Assembly: GCA_050288085.1 (NCBI GenBank)
Contig: JBNKDD010000334.1
Location: 1 to 5,818, forward strand
From: JBNKDD01 sp050288085
GTDB taxonomy: Bacteria > Chloroflexota > Anaerolineae > Aggregatilineales > UBA3940
DNA: 5,818 nucleotides
Reading direction: 5' to 3'
The first letter of the stretch is position 1; each line of letters starts with the position of its first letter. The notes under the pieces were generated by a model. It was not told the origin of the DNA, searched no databases, and saw only the letters and a list, made by a program, of their open reading frames with translations. Shown here in pieces: positions 5,385 through 5,818 of this stretch. The position numbers were made by a program, and so were the translations under genes.

Positions 5385-5818
5385 ATGACAAATGCAAATG
5401 GACATAAACCAACCGGAGCAGCTGGTGCCAGCACATTACTGGGCGTGGTACTGGTTGGGTTGGGAGCATTGTTCCTGGCTGCACGAGTGTTTGGGTTTAG
5501 CCTGATCGGCTATCTCTGGCCCTTCTTCATCATCGTGCCGGGCGTGTTATGCTTCGTCGCGATGGTGATCGCCGGGAAGGAGCACGCCAAAGCTTTTGGT
5601 CTGTTATCCATCCCCGGTGCTATCGTGACCATGACCGGCCTGCTGCTGCTCTACCAGAACACGTTTGATCACTGGGAGAGCTGGGCCTACGCCTGGGCGC
5701 TGGTCATGCCGACTTCAATCGGCATTGGGCTGGCGATCTACGGCTCATGGATCGAGGATCAGAAGCTGGTCAACCGGGCCTTGCAGATCACCATGTTCGG
5801 TTTTGGTGGGTTCCTGGT
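5385..5818 (+). CDS. Multi-pass membrane protein, LiaI/LiaF-like, 3' end cut by window edge
   Basis: The first 144 codons of an integral membrane protein. A short polar N-terminus (1-14) is followed by hydrophobic segments at about 16-36, 38-63, 71-90, 101-119 and a fifth starting near 132. LLGVVLVGLGALFLAARVFG followed by GYLWPFFIIVPGVL is typical of the small membrane domain found in LiaI/LiaF-like (DUF5668-type) proteins, which in some bacteria take part in envelope stress sensing. Another segment is a loop with DHWESWAYAWAL. No catalytic residue is visible, and the family match is by pattern only. The ATG at 5385 is supported by AGGAG (5373-5377) 7 bases upstream. It is the divergent neighbour of the oxidoreductase and may share regulation through the 171-base gap, which is not shown. 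Confidence 0.85.
   Translation, partial: MTNANGHKPTGAAGASTLLGVVLVGLGALFLAARVFGFSLIGYLWPFFIIVPGVLCFVAMVIAGKEHAKAFGLLSIPGAIVTMTGLLLLYQNTFDHWESWAYAWALVMPTSIGIGLAIYGSWIEDQKLVNRALQITMFGFGGFL

Noticed and set aside
1..5818. CRISPR array, tRNA/rRNA, insertion sequence or toxin-antitoxin pair
   Set aside because: No regularly spaced repeats, cloverleaf-like stretches, transposase motifs or small paired genes were found on reading both strands.

Overview
The window looks like chromosomal DNA of a free-living bacterium, most likely a member of the Chloroflexota (Anaerolineae-like). This is an inference from protein style: a caspase-like protease followed by HEAT-like helices, a C39-like cysteine protease with a LysM domain and a C-terminal helical segment, a secreted protein ending in a Thr/Pro-rich tail (PTATP), and a LiaI/LiaF-like small membrane protein. 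No rRNA, tRNA, transposase, phage gene or CRISPR array was seen. Base composition looks moderately GC-rich in genes, with AT-rich intergenic stretches.

Layout from left to right. (1) Positions 1-1013, minus strand: a caspase-like (C14) peptidase with an intact His/Cys dyad. It is cut by the left edge and has no ATG, GTG or TTG codon where its start should be. (2) Positions 1143-1931, minus strand: a secreted four-cysteine protein of unknown function, ending at an intrinsic terminator that separates it from the caspase gene. (3) Positions 2100-3041, plus strand: a diverged paralogue of gene 2, transcribed away from it. The 168-base gap between them holds an extended -10 promoter for each gene, each overlapped by a TGAT-N10-ATCA inverted repeat. 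(4) Positions 2956-4200, minus strand: a C39-like peptidase with LysM. Its 3' end runs through the terminator of gene 3 and overlaps gene 3 by 86 bases. It has a near-consensus promoter of its own. (5) Positions 4344-5213, minus strand: a QorB/NmrA-like atypical short-chain dehydrogenase, with its own terminator. (6) Positions 5385-5818, plus strand: a multi-pass membrane protein, cut by the right edge.

Apart from the paralogous pair, the genes appear to be separate transcription units, each with its own terminator or promoter, so nothing here shows a single operon or pathway. The most interesting points are the divergent paralogue pair with matching operator-like repeats, the caspase gene with a good Shine-Dalgarno but an ATC in the start position, and the C39/LysM gene whose frame passes through the opposite gene's terminator over an A-AAA-AAG heptamer.
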